This document shows, piece by piece, positions 45,301 through 60,300 of a stretch of DNA of 64,000 nucleotides; the stretch's first letter is position 1; every line of letters begins with the position of its first letter. The notes under the pieces were generated by a model. That model searched no databases, was not told the DNA's origin, and worked only from the letters and a program-made list of their open reading frames with translations. This DNA comes from Aptenodytes patagonicus. Its lineage: Eukaryota; Chordata; Aves; Sphenisciformes; Spheniscidae. Made by a program: the position numbers and the translations under genes. The stretch is from contig NC_134949.1 in NCBI RefSeq assembly GCF_965638725.1, forward strand, positions 54,526,151 through 54,590,150. Direction: 5' to 3'.

Positions 45301-48300
45301 TCTTTTTCCCCAAATAAAATTCAGGTCCTATCTACCCTTCATTTAGAACTACGAAGGACTAAAAACTGCTGGGCCACAGTGTCCAATACAAACCTAAAGA
45401 TAATGAGAAATATTCTTCTCTAAATAACTAAAATCAAATGTTTGTTCAAACATGTTCATGTAAAACATCCTTTAAAACAGTTGAGAAAGAATCTCATACT
45501 TCAGATTGGAAGGGACTCCAGGATGTCTCAACTCCAAACTACTGCTCAGTTATGATATCAGACCAGATTGTTCATGGCTTTATACAGCTGGGTCTTGAAA
45601 ACTTCCAAGCATGCAGAATGCATGACCTCTCTGGCCAACCCACTCCACTGCTTCACTGTCTTCACCGTGAGAAAGTTTCTCCGATATCCAGTTGGAGCCT
45701 CTCTTGTTTCAATCTATGCCCACTGCCTCTCATCTTCCTGCCATACACCTCTGAAGAGCCTGCCTTTATCCTCTCATTAACCTCTTCGTAGGTATTCGAA
45801 GACTGCTATTAGGTCCCCCCCAAAGCCTTCTCTTCTCCAGGCTGAAGAAGTCCCATTCCCACAGCTGCTCCTCACAGGCTGAGTGCTCCAGCCCCCTGAC
45901 CATCTCTGCTGAACTTGCTCAAGTTTATCAATGTCTGCCTTGTACTGAATACAAGTTAGAAGCTGAGGAGGCAAACAAGACACATACTGACACACTATTT
46001 TTCTCACCAATTCAAGAAACATTAGAACTGTTGCTTTAAAGTTCTTATCATAGAATCATTGAGGTTGGAAAAGACCTCCAAGATCATCGAGTCCAACCGT
46101 CAACCCAACACCACCATGCCCACTAAACCATGTCCCTAAGTGCCTCGTCTACACGTCTTTTAAATACCTCCAGGGATGGGGACTCAACCACTTCCCTGGG
46201 CAGCCTGTTCCAATGTTTCACCACTCTTTCAGTAAAGAAATTTTTCCTCACATCCAATCTAAACCTTCCCTGGCGCAACTTGAGGCCATTTCCTCTTGTC
46301 CTATCGCTAGTTACTTGGGAGAAGAGACCGACACCCACCTCGCTACAACCTCCTTTCAGGTAGTTGTAGAGAGCGATGAGGTCTCCCCTCAGCCTCCTTT
46401 TCTCCAGGCTGAACAGTCCCAGTTCCCTCAGCCGCTCCTCATAAGACTTGTTCTCCAGAACCCTCACCAGCCTCGGTGCCCTTCTCTGGACACGCTCCAG
46501 CACCTCAACGTCCTTCTTGTAGTGAGGGGCCCAAAACTGAACACAGTATTCGAGGTGCGGCCTCACCAGTGCCGAGTACAGGGGCACGATCACTTCCCTA
46601 CTCCTGCTGGCCGCACTATTTCTGATACAGGCCAGGATGCCATTGGCCTTCTTGGCTGCCTGGGCACACTGCCGGCTCATGTTCAGCCGGCTGTCAACCA
46701 ACACCCCCAGGTCCTTTTCCGACAGGCAGCTTTCCAGCCACTCTTCCCCAAGCCTGTAGCGTTGCATGGGGTTGTTGTGGCCGAAATGCAGGACCCGGCA
46801 CTTGGCCTTGTTGAACCTCATACAATTGGCCTCGGCCCATCGATCCAGCCTGTCCAGGTCCCTCTGCAGGGCCTTCCTACCCTCGAGCAGATCAACACTC
46901 CTGCCCAATATATATTCTCATATATATATTCATATGTATGAATATATAAATCTGTATTATGAATATATAAATATATTAATATACCTACTGGTAGAAAGAA
47001 AACCCACATATTCTAAAAGGTTTTCTTCTACAACGTTAAACAACAAAACTGTTTTTCTTCCCTGTAATTAATTTTAAACAGGAGTTTGAGGAGGGACAGG
47101 ATAGTAGTCAAGTAGTATAACTAGTTCAAAGTGACAATCTGCTTTATAAATTCCCATGTTGTCATATGTAGGTACTTCTTGGATCATTAAATCAATTTCT
47201 TTGTACTGTGGACACAACCACACTGCATAAAATAGTAAATAATGTTTCACGTCTAAATTATCATTTTCCCCCACAACTCTAATTTCAAGTCTGTTCCAAA
47301 ATCCAACTTAAACAAAGGATCAAATCCTGAAGCCATTTAAATGCTGCATTTGGATATCAACATATCTTTTAATTTAGCTTTTAACGATTAGAACAATGCC
47401 TGTTGTCTTATTCTTAACATTAAGAGGAACTGCTTCTCCCCATGAATTTTCCAATATTCTCAGTGTTGGTAACAGAACTGATTAAATGCCCGATCAACTT
47501 TTCCTCTTCATACCTGGATCTTGCAGATTTGTGGTGCTGACAGGTTTCTTTAGTTCATATCCCAAGAGATACAGAGCAAGGCTGGGAGGACTACACTCAA
47601 GAGAGGTGATAAGGAGATTCAGAATATGGATCCTTGTTTCATGATGGATTCGTGCCCGCTTCTTTTCAGGCTCCAGCTCTTGATTTTTTAAAAAAAAAAA
47701 AAAAAAGATGAGATGAATAATGAAGAGAAGAAATCCATTTAAGGGAATAATCCTCAGAGCCTTCAAGTTAACTACAAGAACACTAAGGCATCAACTTATA
47801 TTAGTATAGAGGGATACAAGACCAAATTTCAAATTACTATTAATACAGCTCTAAATGTTAAATACTTGTCTTCTGAAAACAGACTCAGTTTGTAGTTGGC
47901 TTATCATACTGTGGACATATCTTAACAAGACATTGGTGCTTTTCATTCTGTTAAAGGTCTAATTCTATAGAAAACAACACAAGAAAAGGGTTTTCTGACT
48001 TCTTCACCTCTTTCATTCTATACAAAAGACAACAGCGTAAGCCATTTTTAAGAAGCCTTTTACATACCCTCATCTGGATTAATTAATTCTTCTGCATCTT
48101 CATTGTCCAAACATTCCACAAACCCAGCCATCAGCTTCTGGCTAATACTCTATATTCAACAATGGAGGGATGAAAACAAAGGATTTTAAGGGTATTAAAA
48201 ACAATACCTTTCATAATTTCCTCCATATAAGTTGACAGAAGTTCTAGACAAAACTTATATAACCTAGTTAATAAGCAGGAGTTAAGAGTCATAGCTGTTC

Positions 48301-51300
48301 TAAGCATAGGTTAGCAATTAGCCACTGAACAGAAAAAAAAAAAAAAATCTACTGTTGTTACATTTGCTAAATTATCCTCACAGGTTGAAGACCTGTCAAG
48401 AAAAAGTCCCAGTATCTCAAAGACTATTGCCCTTCTTGCAAACATTCATGATTTTCTTTTTTTCAATTAATGAAGTAGTTGCTTTTCACAATGCCACACT
48501 AAAAGACTTTTTAGAGGTAGGTAAATATAAGACAAAATATAGTTTTAATGTACTTGATCTAGAAAACTATCCATTAAAGTAATGTTATGGCGCACCAGCA
48601 TTTCTCCACCAGTTTCTCTTTCCAGATCCAAAGATACTAGCACTTACCTGATCATGTGTGAAATCACCAACTAGCTTTATCTGGATGTTGGAATTATAAG
48701 AAATACAGCATAAAATCTTGGCACTTTCAAAAGCCAGTTCAGGATTGCTGTTTCCATGATAAAGATACCTTCAAAAATACAAGATTATTGTAATAAAATT
48801 GTTGAGAATTTTACTATTTCAAGATGGTAATGCACAGATGAGAAATTAAACAACATTTAGAACTAAAACATTTACAAATCAAACTACATGAGAAAATGTT
48901 AAAGCTACAAACAAAATTTCACTCTACATGAAGCACTTAACACTCCTCCATCAAAAGGAGGGTAGTAGGCTGAGTAGGGATAATAATCTCTCCTGGAATT
49001 TTTACCATTCTTTTTATCCAAAATCTACCTCAAACACTGCAGGATAAGTTAAAACAACTGGTCACAGACTCACACGAGAAACGTGGAGAAAATAGCTTCA
49101 GATCACGCAGAAATGAGTGTCACTGAAGACCAAAACTAGCTAAAAATCAACTACTGCATGTACCCAAAATAGGCGAGATTAAAAAAAATTTAAAAGCACC
49201 TTAAAAGGCACATTTTTTAAACTATTTGTCGACTATTGTTATGTGAAAAAAGTAATATAAATGAAAGACAAACACACATATATAGAAAGAGTTCAATTTT
49301 TTAGTGCATTCCATGTCAGAATATCACTGCTTTTTTATGCACTCAATTCTACTGTTCATGACTGTTGGTTTGTAAAGTTATTATAAAATCAAACAGTAAC
49401 AGCAGGTGTCAGTGGGAAGTGGAAATCCTAAAGTTTCACATTTGAAACGGAGTTGCAGATTACTAGCCTAATACTTTTAATATAGTAACTAACGGACAAT
49501 ACCGTAAAACATTTAAGTAGCCAATAGCAACCAAATGAAGATTTATTCTCCCACTCGATGACAACCAAAGTCTGGGGCAAACTGAAAATTATATGCAAGG
49601 GAACCACTGCACATAAGGCAATCAGGAATAAATCATGAGGGGAAAAAAATTCCAAAAGAAAAACTATAAATGCAGATCCCAATCTTGCACTAGACAATAC
49701 ACAGATCATACCACCTGTGAAGACACCTCTCCCCACCAAAAAAAATCTCAGAGATGCTCTGTGCAAAGAGAAGCATCGGCTAGTAAAACTAATGAAAGGA
49801 CCAGGATCCAAACACTTCTGTGCCTCCAAAACTTCTCCCTTCCTAGTACTTTGCACATACCTAGCAATATTCACCACATGATCTGCCTTTTTAGTGCGAG
49901 GATTGATTCCTTGAAGCAGCTGCTCCAGTGGTGTGACAATAAGGGAAAGGTGGCTCTCCCGCAACAGATCCATAAACAGATTCTCTTTCTGTAGGGTTAA
50001 GTTTAGAAGTGCAAGGCAATACTGTACAGCTTTCTCTAAATGCTTCTTCCCTGCAGTGCACAAACAACAAAGAACCATAAGAAAAACAAAGGAGCAGTTA
50101 AATAGACTACGTTCATAAACCTCATTCATCAAGCCTTGCACCAAGAAAGAACTTGTCAGTTGTTTACTACTAGGAAAATTCCCCCCAAAACACAATTTTT
50201 ACATGCAAGAGAAACAACATCAAGTTGAAGATGTGCAATGTCAGCTTTAAATCCTACTTATAGAATCAGAGAATAGTTTGGGTTGGAAGCCTTAGTACAC
50301 ATTTTAACTTCACATGAAAAATAAATTCTAGGCACATACCAGGAAACGGAGCATAAGTATCAAGCTGCTTAACCCCTTCTTCTAGCAAACTAAGGGACAG
50401 TTCCAGCATTGGGGACTCATTCAATAGATGATACATCAAATTGAATCCAGGTGGTTTATATGCTATTATTTCTTCACCTAAAGAAAGGAGGGAAAAAAAA
50501 ATTTAACATCTAATAGAAAAGACTTCCATTACCCAAGTTAGCCTGAGCTACAAAACATAACAGTCCCTGTTGTTGTAAGCAACATCTATTTAGATGAAAC
50601 ATACTGCATACAAAGTCTTCAGAGGTTTTCTTTACACATAAGCCACCTAGGTAATTTAAAAAGTTTGGGAAGAGTAGCAATGGCAATTACCATTACTTTT
50701 CAATATCTAATAGCACAATTTCAACTTTAACCCATTAGACTTTCCCTAAGTAGATCTGACCTCGGATTCAAATCAATGCTAGGACTTTATACCACATTGG
50801 AGCTACATTAAATGGTTTTGCAAGACTGAAAAGTAACTGGAAAAAGTTTACATCCCCCTAAACCTGCATGAAGACCCTGGATGAGGGGAAAAAGCATTTC
50901 CAGAAATCAAAACTGAGACGGTCCACTAAACCCCCCCAATGCTCATAGTGTACAGATACTTTCATGTCTGTTGCAACAATGTATGCAAAAATGAAACTAC
51001 TAGCCTAAAACTCAAAGTCCCTCAGAAAACAAAACAAAAGGAAAAGTCAAGATTAATGTTTCTGGTTTATCTAGTATCCTAGTAAACTATGGTGGATAAC
51101 AGCAGAACAGTAAGAGTCTTTCTTAATATGGAAGTGAGAACGAGGGTGCAGTTTCTATTTGCATCAGCTTAAGCAATCCCCTTCTCCTTCCATTCATTCC
51201 ATGTCTGTGCTGCCTCCTAACACGCCAATAGACATGCTATGGCACTGTGGTGCCACACACCGCGTCAGTTCAAGAAATGGATCTAGTCAAAAAGATCGGT

Positions 51301-54300
51301 TTTAACCCATTTCTCCAATACATCATGTAATCCAGAAATAATCATACAAGCTGAAAGATTAGCTGAGGACAGGAATGAACTAACAGAAATTACTCAAGCC
51401 AGTTAAGCTGCCAAGAACTGTTTGTCAAAGTACAGGGCACAGACTCCCAGACTGAGGCGAGCTCACTGGAGAGGTATGTCTTAAAGTTGTTGTTCACTTA
51501 AGAAGTGGTTCTTATAGCTCTCTACTGCTACAAGCAAATTCACAGGCATCAGGCTGGCATTCAATGTTAAGAACAAACTTTGTACTAAAAAAAAAAAATT
51601 GGCTGCCCAAATAAGGCTTAAATTTCCTATAATGAGGCAACTGCCATCTACTTTGGTCTTTTAAAGAATAGTTGCCCAGAATTAAATTACTTCAGATCAT
51701 AATTCTACTGCTGTCTACTCTGAATAATTAATATATCAATAATATTAATATTAGAGGATATATCAAATACACTGACACCTTTAAATTAACCCTATGAATA
51801 GTGGTGATTTAGATATAGACCAAAAAAATCCAGAGGAACAAGCCCAAAACCGAGGTGTTTAAGTGTCAAATGCTGCTCTTTAATCAAATCAGCAATGCAG
51901 GAGACAGAAGTCATCCTCCTAGTAGAGCTAGCAAAGTAGGAAATAGTGTACATGAAGCCCTACTGAATCAACAACATAGCTCCCAACAGTACGTGGACAT
52001 TTTTTGAACGTCTTCCTATCTTAAAGCCTTGGTCTAGCTTTCCACCAGCTTACTTGCAATATTAAACAAGATCACAAGATAGAGGCAAGAGAACAAAGCA
52101 AGTTACAATTCTGTTTGTCAGTGAACAAACGAACAAGTTAACCTTGTAACTCCACATATTGGTCCACAAAGTCTTCAAGTTGAGGTTCATAGTCCCGCAG
52201 CAATTTGTAAAGCACTTCCAGAACCACCTCAGCTACTTCCCACTGTAGATAATCACAAAATGAAGAAAAAGTCTGATAAGACTCACAGAATAAGACTGAT
52301 ACTGCAGCAACAAGACCACGATGACAAAGAATACAACAGGCAGTGCAGTGATGGATCAGAAGTATGGCATGACTATCTAATTCTGAAATACCATCCAACA
52401 ACACTTATAATTCATCATGTCAAATAATCTGAAAGGCCAAGCTTTCTTTCTGAAGTAAAATGGAACACTAAACCAGATTTATTGCCTATTTTAGGCTCTA
52501 TTATACAAGACACATATTAGTATATTGAAACTACAAGCAATAAAGAGTCTTTAATAGGTATACAGCTAGTAACAGATCATTAATAGCTTCCAGGATACAA
52601 TTCAGCATGAGCTTTCATCCAGAAGGATCATAAAGGAAACTCAAATTCCTTGGTTCAGCAAGTCAGAAATATTCTCTGAAGTAACAATGAGGAAAGGACA
52701 AATCTGACTTGTAGATTTGGGCATGTGATGTTCAGAAGTCATTAGCCATGTAGTAGCTTTGCAGAACTCTGTATAGCAAATTGAAATTTAGCAGTAATAT
52801 AAAATTCTTTTATTTTTTTAAAAAGATACTTTATACAGGCTCCTTAGAAGTAGTTCATAGATACTGATGACCCATGAGTTGAAAAATCACCCATTTACAG
52901 AATCAAAACACTATGAACTACTCCAGGTTACCTCTGCTGCAGTAAACTTGCACAGCTTCTCAAACAGATCTAAGTCACATCAGTAGTGCCAAAACATTTT
53001 AACTACAGCCAAAAAAAAAAAAAAGAAAAGAAAAGAGATTTTCAAACAAAAATTACTTTTTCAGCAGCTCTCCTGTAAGCTCTGGTGCGGAATCGGAGAA
53101 ACACAGCATCCCTGAGGAACTGGAGATAGGGATCAAAGCCTGGTGGGCGGAGACCTGCTCCCAAGTTAGAGGGGAATGAACTCTCCACTAGCGTGCTGAT
53201 GAGTCGACAGAAGGCACGGGTTAAAGGATATTCCTCACATCGGGACTCAATTTCATTCAGTTCAACCTTCCCAGGAGGACAGCAAAAACAGAAGGAGAAA
53301 AATCAAAGATTTTGAGGGAGGAAGAAACATGTGAGAACAAATAATATAAGGGCATCATCTGTGAATTACTTTACAGTGAATTGACTTTGCTGCATTTTTG
53401 TCTACAGTACATCACGAACAAAGCAAAAGCAGTGAAGCAACAGTATTGTCATTTCAGTTCAGCAATACACTCTCTGTTCATTTCTGAGCTACTAGAAGAT
53501 ATGCCTCAACATTTACATACTTTGCTTTTATTTACCACTTTTATTAGAAGTGAAGCGAGCTGTACTAACAGGTAACAAAAGTGAGGCCAATTTAGGAAAA
53601 TAGGAAAATCTTAATAAGAAGTGCTCATACAGAATTTGAAGATTTAGATGCTGCTCTGTTACTAGTACGATGCTGCACTCATAAATGGATAAAATTTCCA
53701 GAAATTACAAGCAGGCCTGAGAATAAATTAAGAAGCAGTGAAATGGCAGCACCTATTCCAAGGGTTTCCCCGTGGACACAGCAGCAGATGCAGCCTCTGC
53801 AGGTGTTTCCTGAACTCATATGCAGATGGTCAGAGAGGCTGCCTAGGTACGAAGAAACTCTTACCTCAATACCAATTGCTTGTCTCTGGCCTGGACTTCT
53901 CACAGTTTGTAATATCTTCAAAACAGAAAGAGAAATGAAAACAGGCAAGCAATACATTTCACATAATTGAAGTGCATCTCCATCATTTCTATCAGGACTA
54001 AAACGTATTCATCACTTTTTAGCTGTAAGAAGAGGTTTCCTAAATCCTCTTAAGAGGTAAAAAGCTAAGATTTTTCTGTCTGAAAGGCTGGATTATATGT
54101 TGTACACTTGTATGCTTCTAGCTTTACATCCTCAAAAATCTGCATCACATTGATTGTTAAACGAAACAAAGAACAGAAATATTTCCACATTAATGATTTT
54201 TGTCTTATATTGGCTAGAGGAAAGACGCTTCCCTTGTTATCTCTTATAACAGCATATTTTAAGGAATATCATAAATTAGGAAGCAAAAGTGGTGAGCATT

Positions 54301-57300
54301 TAAAATACTACTATTATAAGATGTCATTATTGTCAGGGTCTTTTTATTAGTAATTAACAAAAAAAACAGCAGTTGCAGTTCAAATGCCTCAAGTTCTTCC
54401 AAAAAAACCCAGCAATTAGTCTGAGCCATAATACACACTATAAAATAACCCCATCCCATTATGATTCTTGAATTAACAATACCAAGAGCATTTTCATTTG
54501 ATATTCATCTTCCTTAGGATTCATATTTAAAATTTTTCTCTGAAATCAAGACAGAAGGGAAAAAACACTTTTTTAAAAGGTAGGGCTTTTAATATGTATC
54601 TGACATTTGCCATCTAAATGTGAAAGTTGGCAACAATATCCTGTAAATTACAATTAACTTCCTCTGAAAATTAAATGCCTGAAAGTGGAGCTTTTTAGCC
54701 AGTCCCTTCTTTCTATGAGCACCACTCACACTGGAAGAATATTACACGCCAAAACAACAACAAAAAAACCCCCAACCAACCCAAACAGAAAAATACATAA
54801 CCTGCAGAACATTAATTGCTGATAACATACACTGAGGAAAAAACATATTGAACACAGGACTGTCTGTTAGGAAACCTGTATTTATGTAAAATAAGCACAG
54901 CCAATGAGATCTCTGAGGCATAAAACCATACTGTCATTTTCAAAATCGTTTCTAAGTAAGAACTGCATTAACTAAGTGAAAAAAAACTATATTCAACAAT
55001 GGCAACAAGAAAATTTATGAGGAAGTGCAATACTACTTCAAATACACTGACAATTTCAACAGATTGGGACGCTATAGTTCTAAACACTGAAAATCCTAAG
55101 ATACCTGTGTATATTCCAGGGATTGCCAGAGCGAAGCAGCTATTTCAGGAGATTTTCCAAAAGCAGTAAGGGTTTCTAATAGCTCCGCTTTCAAAATAGG
55201 AGGAATGCTGCACTGCAGAAGTCCCAGAATGACCACTACTGGTGTCCACTGAGGGTGCTCACAAAGAGCCAAGCGAGCGTTCTCACTCTATGGAGTTCAA
55301 CAGAAAACAAAACTGCAGATTGTTTCTTTGAAGATTATTCATGTCTTACAATCTCTAACTCACAGTTCAGTATCAACGACTCTGCTTCGTACTTGAAGGT
55401 ACACAAATATCAGAAGAATGGCAGACCATTCCAAAGCAAACAATTTTAATTAAACAAAAAGCCCAATTTAATGACTCACGAGTACTAAAATTGTGCCTAA
55501 CTGTACAGAAAAATTATATGCATAATATAAGCTTCTTATACCAACCCAAATTTTTATTTGGGTTTTTTGGTAGACACACGTTCATGGAATTAGTCTTAAG
55601 TAAGTTTAAGTACTTACACTCTAGACAGCTTCTTCAAGCACTGGTGGAGGGACTTTATCAATATTTCTATTATGAACTTCAATTGCCTTTGGACATTTGC
55701 TAGGAACTTATAAGACTTAAACAAATTCAAAGAGCAGGGCCATCACCAGTGTAAGTTCATTTGAGACTCTCAGATGAACCACTGGACCAGGAACAAGCCT
55801 CTAGCCTCATCAAATGATAATTCCCTGCATCCTTAGAAGAAATTTACTTCTTCCCAGGCTATGGTTTTATGATGGCAGGAAATATTAGTTTTAAGAGTTC
55901 CTTTTTCCCCACGCCTATCCAATGCTGACACGACAGCTCACATAGGAACACCCCATTATCACCGCCACCAAGGATGATTTTTAAAAAGCCTAATTAGTTT
56001 CACTGATCTGTCTTGTGGTTGTGTCAGCAAAACCAAGGGTATCTCACTATATCACAGAATTTTTAGGCTGCAGAGTCTAGTGGGTACTGAAGAGCTGAAT
56101 TCCACGCTATCCAGAATTACCCAGACAATTCCAATACAAAATCTGCACTGCGGTTTTATTCTCTTGGAATCCTCTTCCAGTCAATTCATGGCACGTTTTA
56201 CACTCTTGGTTCAGGGACATTTTAAATCTAACTCTAGAGGCAAGTTTCACAGTTGATCAGTTTCCTTGCCAAATTTCTACCGTTTCCTTATAAATTCATC
56301 TATTATTTTTGCCTTTTCAAACTCATAATTAAATGCAAAGAACTTTCCTACTCCGTAGTCATTTCTTCTGAATATACCTCACTTCTGAAAGACATCTCCA
56401 TGACACCAGTGTCAGAAAAGCAAGAAAATCAGTAACACCAGCAACACAGGAAATGGTGTCATCTCTTCCTGCTTCACACAGACTGCGTGTTTAGTCATAA
56501 CAGTTATTCCTGATGCTTCCCATACTTTTGAAGTTCACTAATCAAATGACAACAACTGCTAGGTAAATTTGCCCTACATACCTTTCTGGTTAAGTGAACT
56601 TCACAGCTAAACGATGATGTTTTGCAAGCAAAAAAAGGTATTAGCAAACAAAACCAAATAAAAAGTTACTTACCCAATTTACTATAACAGTGGTCAACTG
56701 TAAAAAGGCAATTAATCCATCCTGTTCTTTCTGTGTGATTCCTCGGAGAGGCAGGTGACGATACTGGACACTGTCTGCACTTGGCAAGTCTTTCCTTAAG
56801 TGTTCATGATAAAGCATCAAAGAGTGGAAGAAATGCTCCCAGGAGACAGGGCTGCCACCTGCTCCTTGGATGTTTTCCGCTAGAAAAATGACAAACAGGT
56901 GACAAGATTTTCTTTCTACTCTTTCACACAGTGACAAGCAGAGTAGTTAAATTTAAAAGGAAAACTTTCTTATCTAGAGGAAAAAATAAAGTTCAAAGTA
57001 AAGCTGTTGTTTCCAAAATTAGTGGTTCTGGTTTGGGGTTTTTTTTGTTGTTGGTTTTTTTGTTTGTTTTTGTTTTTAATAGAGACAGAAAGATGCTAAT
57101 ATGAAAAGCCAGTACAAATAAGTTTTCTGTTTTATGAATCAGAATGTTTGCAGCATTATTTATATCTTCAAAGTAGGGGTTTTTTTCCAATTTGATCAAT
57201 GCAAAATTAATGCAACACACAGGACTGACCAGCATCTCTTACTTTCAGAAAGTGCTATTATATTACATGTATCAAAAAAATTCTAACAGAACAAAGTGCT

Positions 57301-60300
57301 TCTGAAAAAAGTCAGGTCAGGAAAAATAACTATATTTACAAAATATACAACTTAAAGTTAAGACATTACTCATTTTGTATTTTACAATAAGCAATACTGA
57401 TATTCTGCATCTCTTATGGTGTTAAGACACAGCTTTTTTAAAAAAAAATGCATTATTTCATTATGTGAATTACTTGCTAAGGTGCTCAGACATTTAATTA
57501 CCTAATCAGTCTTTTTTTTTTTTTTCCAGATTACACTTTCAAGTGAAGCCTTCCAATTTCATCTTTGTACTAATAATGACATGTTAAAAGTATGAAGCCA
57601 CAAATAATCTCTAATGAGTCTTCGTACTTTTCTAAAGAAAAAGAGTTGAGAAAGAGCTGAAGTGTCACTTTTCTTACCATGACTACTGCCATTGACTTTT
57701 AGCAAACTAAAGCAGTAATGAGCACACTGAGGCCCACTAGCCAGTCCCCGCAGCATTTTCAAGTATGGGATGTAAATTGTGGAAGGAAGTAGATCTCCCA
57801 TTTGCCTAACAAACTTTGACAAGACAACCTAGAAAAAAAAAATAAAGATCAGTGTTTAAAAAAAAAAAATTAAATCTGAGTATTTTAGGAAAACAATAGG
57901 CAGCCAAAATCAGAAAACAGGTTCTAAGGTAATCAGGGCAGGGTAGAGCGGCAGAATCACAACTCAAAAAAAAAGAAAAAAAAATCCTTGGTAGACTGGC
58001 CTATTCAGTTTCCCTGAAGGTGAAAGACATGTTTCGAAGAGGAAATAAACAAAACAAAATAATTCATACTATTGAAAAGTATAGTAACTCTCCAATTCTG
58101 TATTTCTAGTGATAAAATTTACTTCAGCTCACAAATGCTGCACAGCAGTATTAACACATCTCACAGTGCAAGTTAAGTGATATCGGGAAAGAATTCACTA
58201 TGCTTGTCATATCCCTGCGCAGTAACTCACACACACAGTGGTTCCTCCCAGGGTCATACTAGCGTGTTTCCAGATTGCACCAGGCCCTAACTTAAGTTGC
58301 CTGTATTCTGGGTGGGTCTTGGGATGTGTCTGATATGTCTCGTACTAGGTTTTGCCTAACACTGTACAGTCCTTCAGGAAGCATTGAAGGCTGACAGCAT
58401 CCCAGGTACCTAAAGAGTTTTGGAACGTCTGCTTCATCTGTTTAGATTGCTTCTTCATTCTAATTTTAAGTTCTGTCTCTCATGGGCTATAACCTTTGGG
58501 CTTTAAATAATTACAATATTCTTATGGATTTTTACCCCCCAAAATACTATCAAATACAGTTAAAGGTTTTTTTTTATAGTTAAGGAATTTAACTTCTCAG
58601 TTACACCAAAAAGGTACGTAGAGATCATCAGACAGAAAACACAAGAGCACTATTAGCAGAATTCATTTAGCAACTGCAATAAAATCAGACCTAAACAAAA
58701 TTTTCAGAGGTTTGTTAGGACTCTTTCTTACTAAGTTTATTGACAACCATGAATGACCGGCAGTAGGTCATTTTAGAGCAAGCAACAATAACCATGTCAT
58801 GCAGAGCAGGACACATGCAGATAAGCCACTGATAAAAGATAATGTCTTAGAGGCTAGCTGTAATAAGCACACCAAAAAATTTGTTGCCTGTTTTTTTTAT
58901 TACTTTAATTTCAAGTTACTAGTAATTACTCAAGAAAATCTAGATAACCTGGCGCTGAGGGGGTCGCTGATGAGCTACTCCAAGGTAGGACCCCATGATG
59001 GTAGATGTCTGCACAGGCTCTGATGGACACCAGTATTCAAGGGCAAGTTCCAGATTAAAGGGGTCTTTCCTATACAATTCAGCAATCTATCAGAGAAAGG
59101 AATATGTTAGAAAAATATCAACTATATCAAGAAAAGATGATTACTTCAACAATAAGCACTGCTTCTAGATGAGCTAAACACGTCCGAGACGCAAAGCATC
59201 CCACCGACGGTGTTCCATTTCTTAAAACTCTTTGAAAATGACAGCTTCTAAATAGCAGTATCAGAACAAATGACAGCCAGAGAAATCCAAAATGCACACG
59301 TTAAATGAAACTTTCATAACTTTCTATCTAATTATTATAGATTAAATCATTGCTAAGAAAACAGTGTCATTTCTCCGTAAATAATATATCAAGGTACGCA
59401 AATGGTTAACTTAAAAACAAGCTGGCCAGTATCATGATTAGAAATCTTACCCGTTATCTGAACATATAAATTTCTCAGAGTCAATTTTCATTTCTAGTTC
59501 TTCATTTAAGTTTACTATATATCTCAGGGCTACTTAAGAAAGCATTTCACTATCAATTTTCATGTTAGTGTCCTGTAACCTAAAGGACTACCTTTGGAAA
59601 AGGCAAGTAATCCCTATATTAAAGATTGCTATATTGAAAATTGCACACTTGTACATTTTCATGCTAAATAAGGGGAAATATACAAGTTTTTAATTTATTC
59701 ACGAACAGAAAATACAAAATGCACCAGTTCAATATGCAAATCTGTTTTCTGATGTGGGTTTTTTTTTGAAAGTGCAGTTAGGTAACCTTAATAACTAATA
59801 TTTAAATAAACATTTATTTAAATTTTCTTTCAATTTTATTTTATTTCAGTTTTCTTTCTTTTATTAAAAAAAAAATGACAGAAACAGAAAGATCTTTCTT
59901 TTAAATGTACGCTTGTGGTCAAAATTCTACTGAAATTAGGGAATTTGTAATTCCAGCAGCCTTAATGGGGTGACCTTGCCTAGCCTGCCCTACAGCAAAT
60001 ACAAGTCTTCCAAAAATTCTCATTACAAATATATCAACACATGAAAATTATCTAAACTTTTCAATTCTTTATCAGAATAATTGTCAATAGTGGGGGAAAC
60101 ACCCTAAAACCTAATTATAGTTTACCCACAGTAAATAGGGAGAAATTGGAAGACTTACACAAACTTAAAACACTGTGTAAACATTAAGGTCTAGATACAC
60201 AAAGGTGTTCCATTCCAAAGAACTTCCATGCATTTAGCCAGATCTCAACTCCAGTGATAGCCTCTAGTCTTAAAATTCCTATTTCTAAGTTACGTTAAAA

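Noticed and set aside
46213-46941. 242-codon plus-strand frame over the CR1 fragment
   Set aside because: Antisense shadow of the CR1 ORF2 tail at 46123-46908.
49428-50195. 255-codon minus-strand frame across NUP205 exon 11
   Set aside because: Only the middle (49861-50050) matches NUP205. The rest is intron that happens to lack stops, and good splice sites bound the exon.
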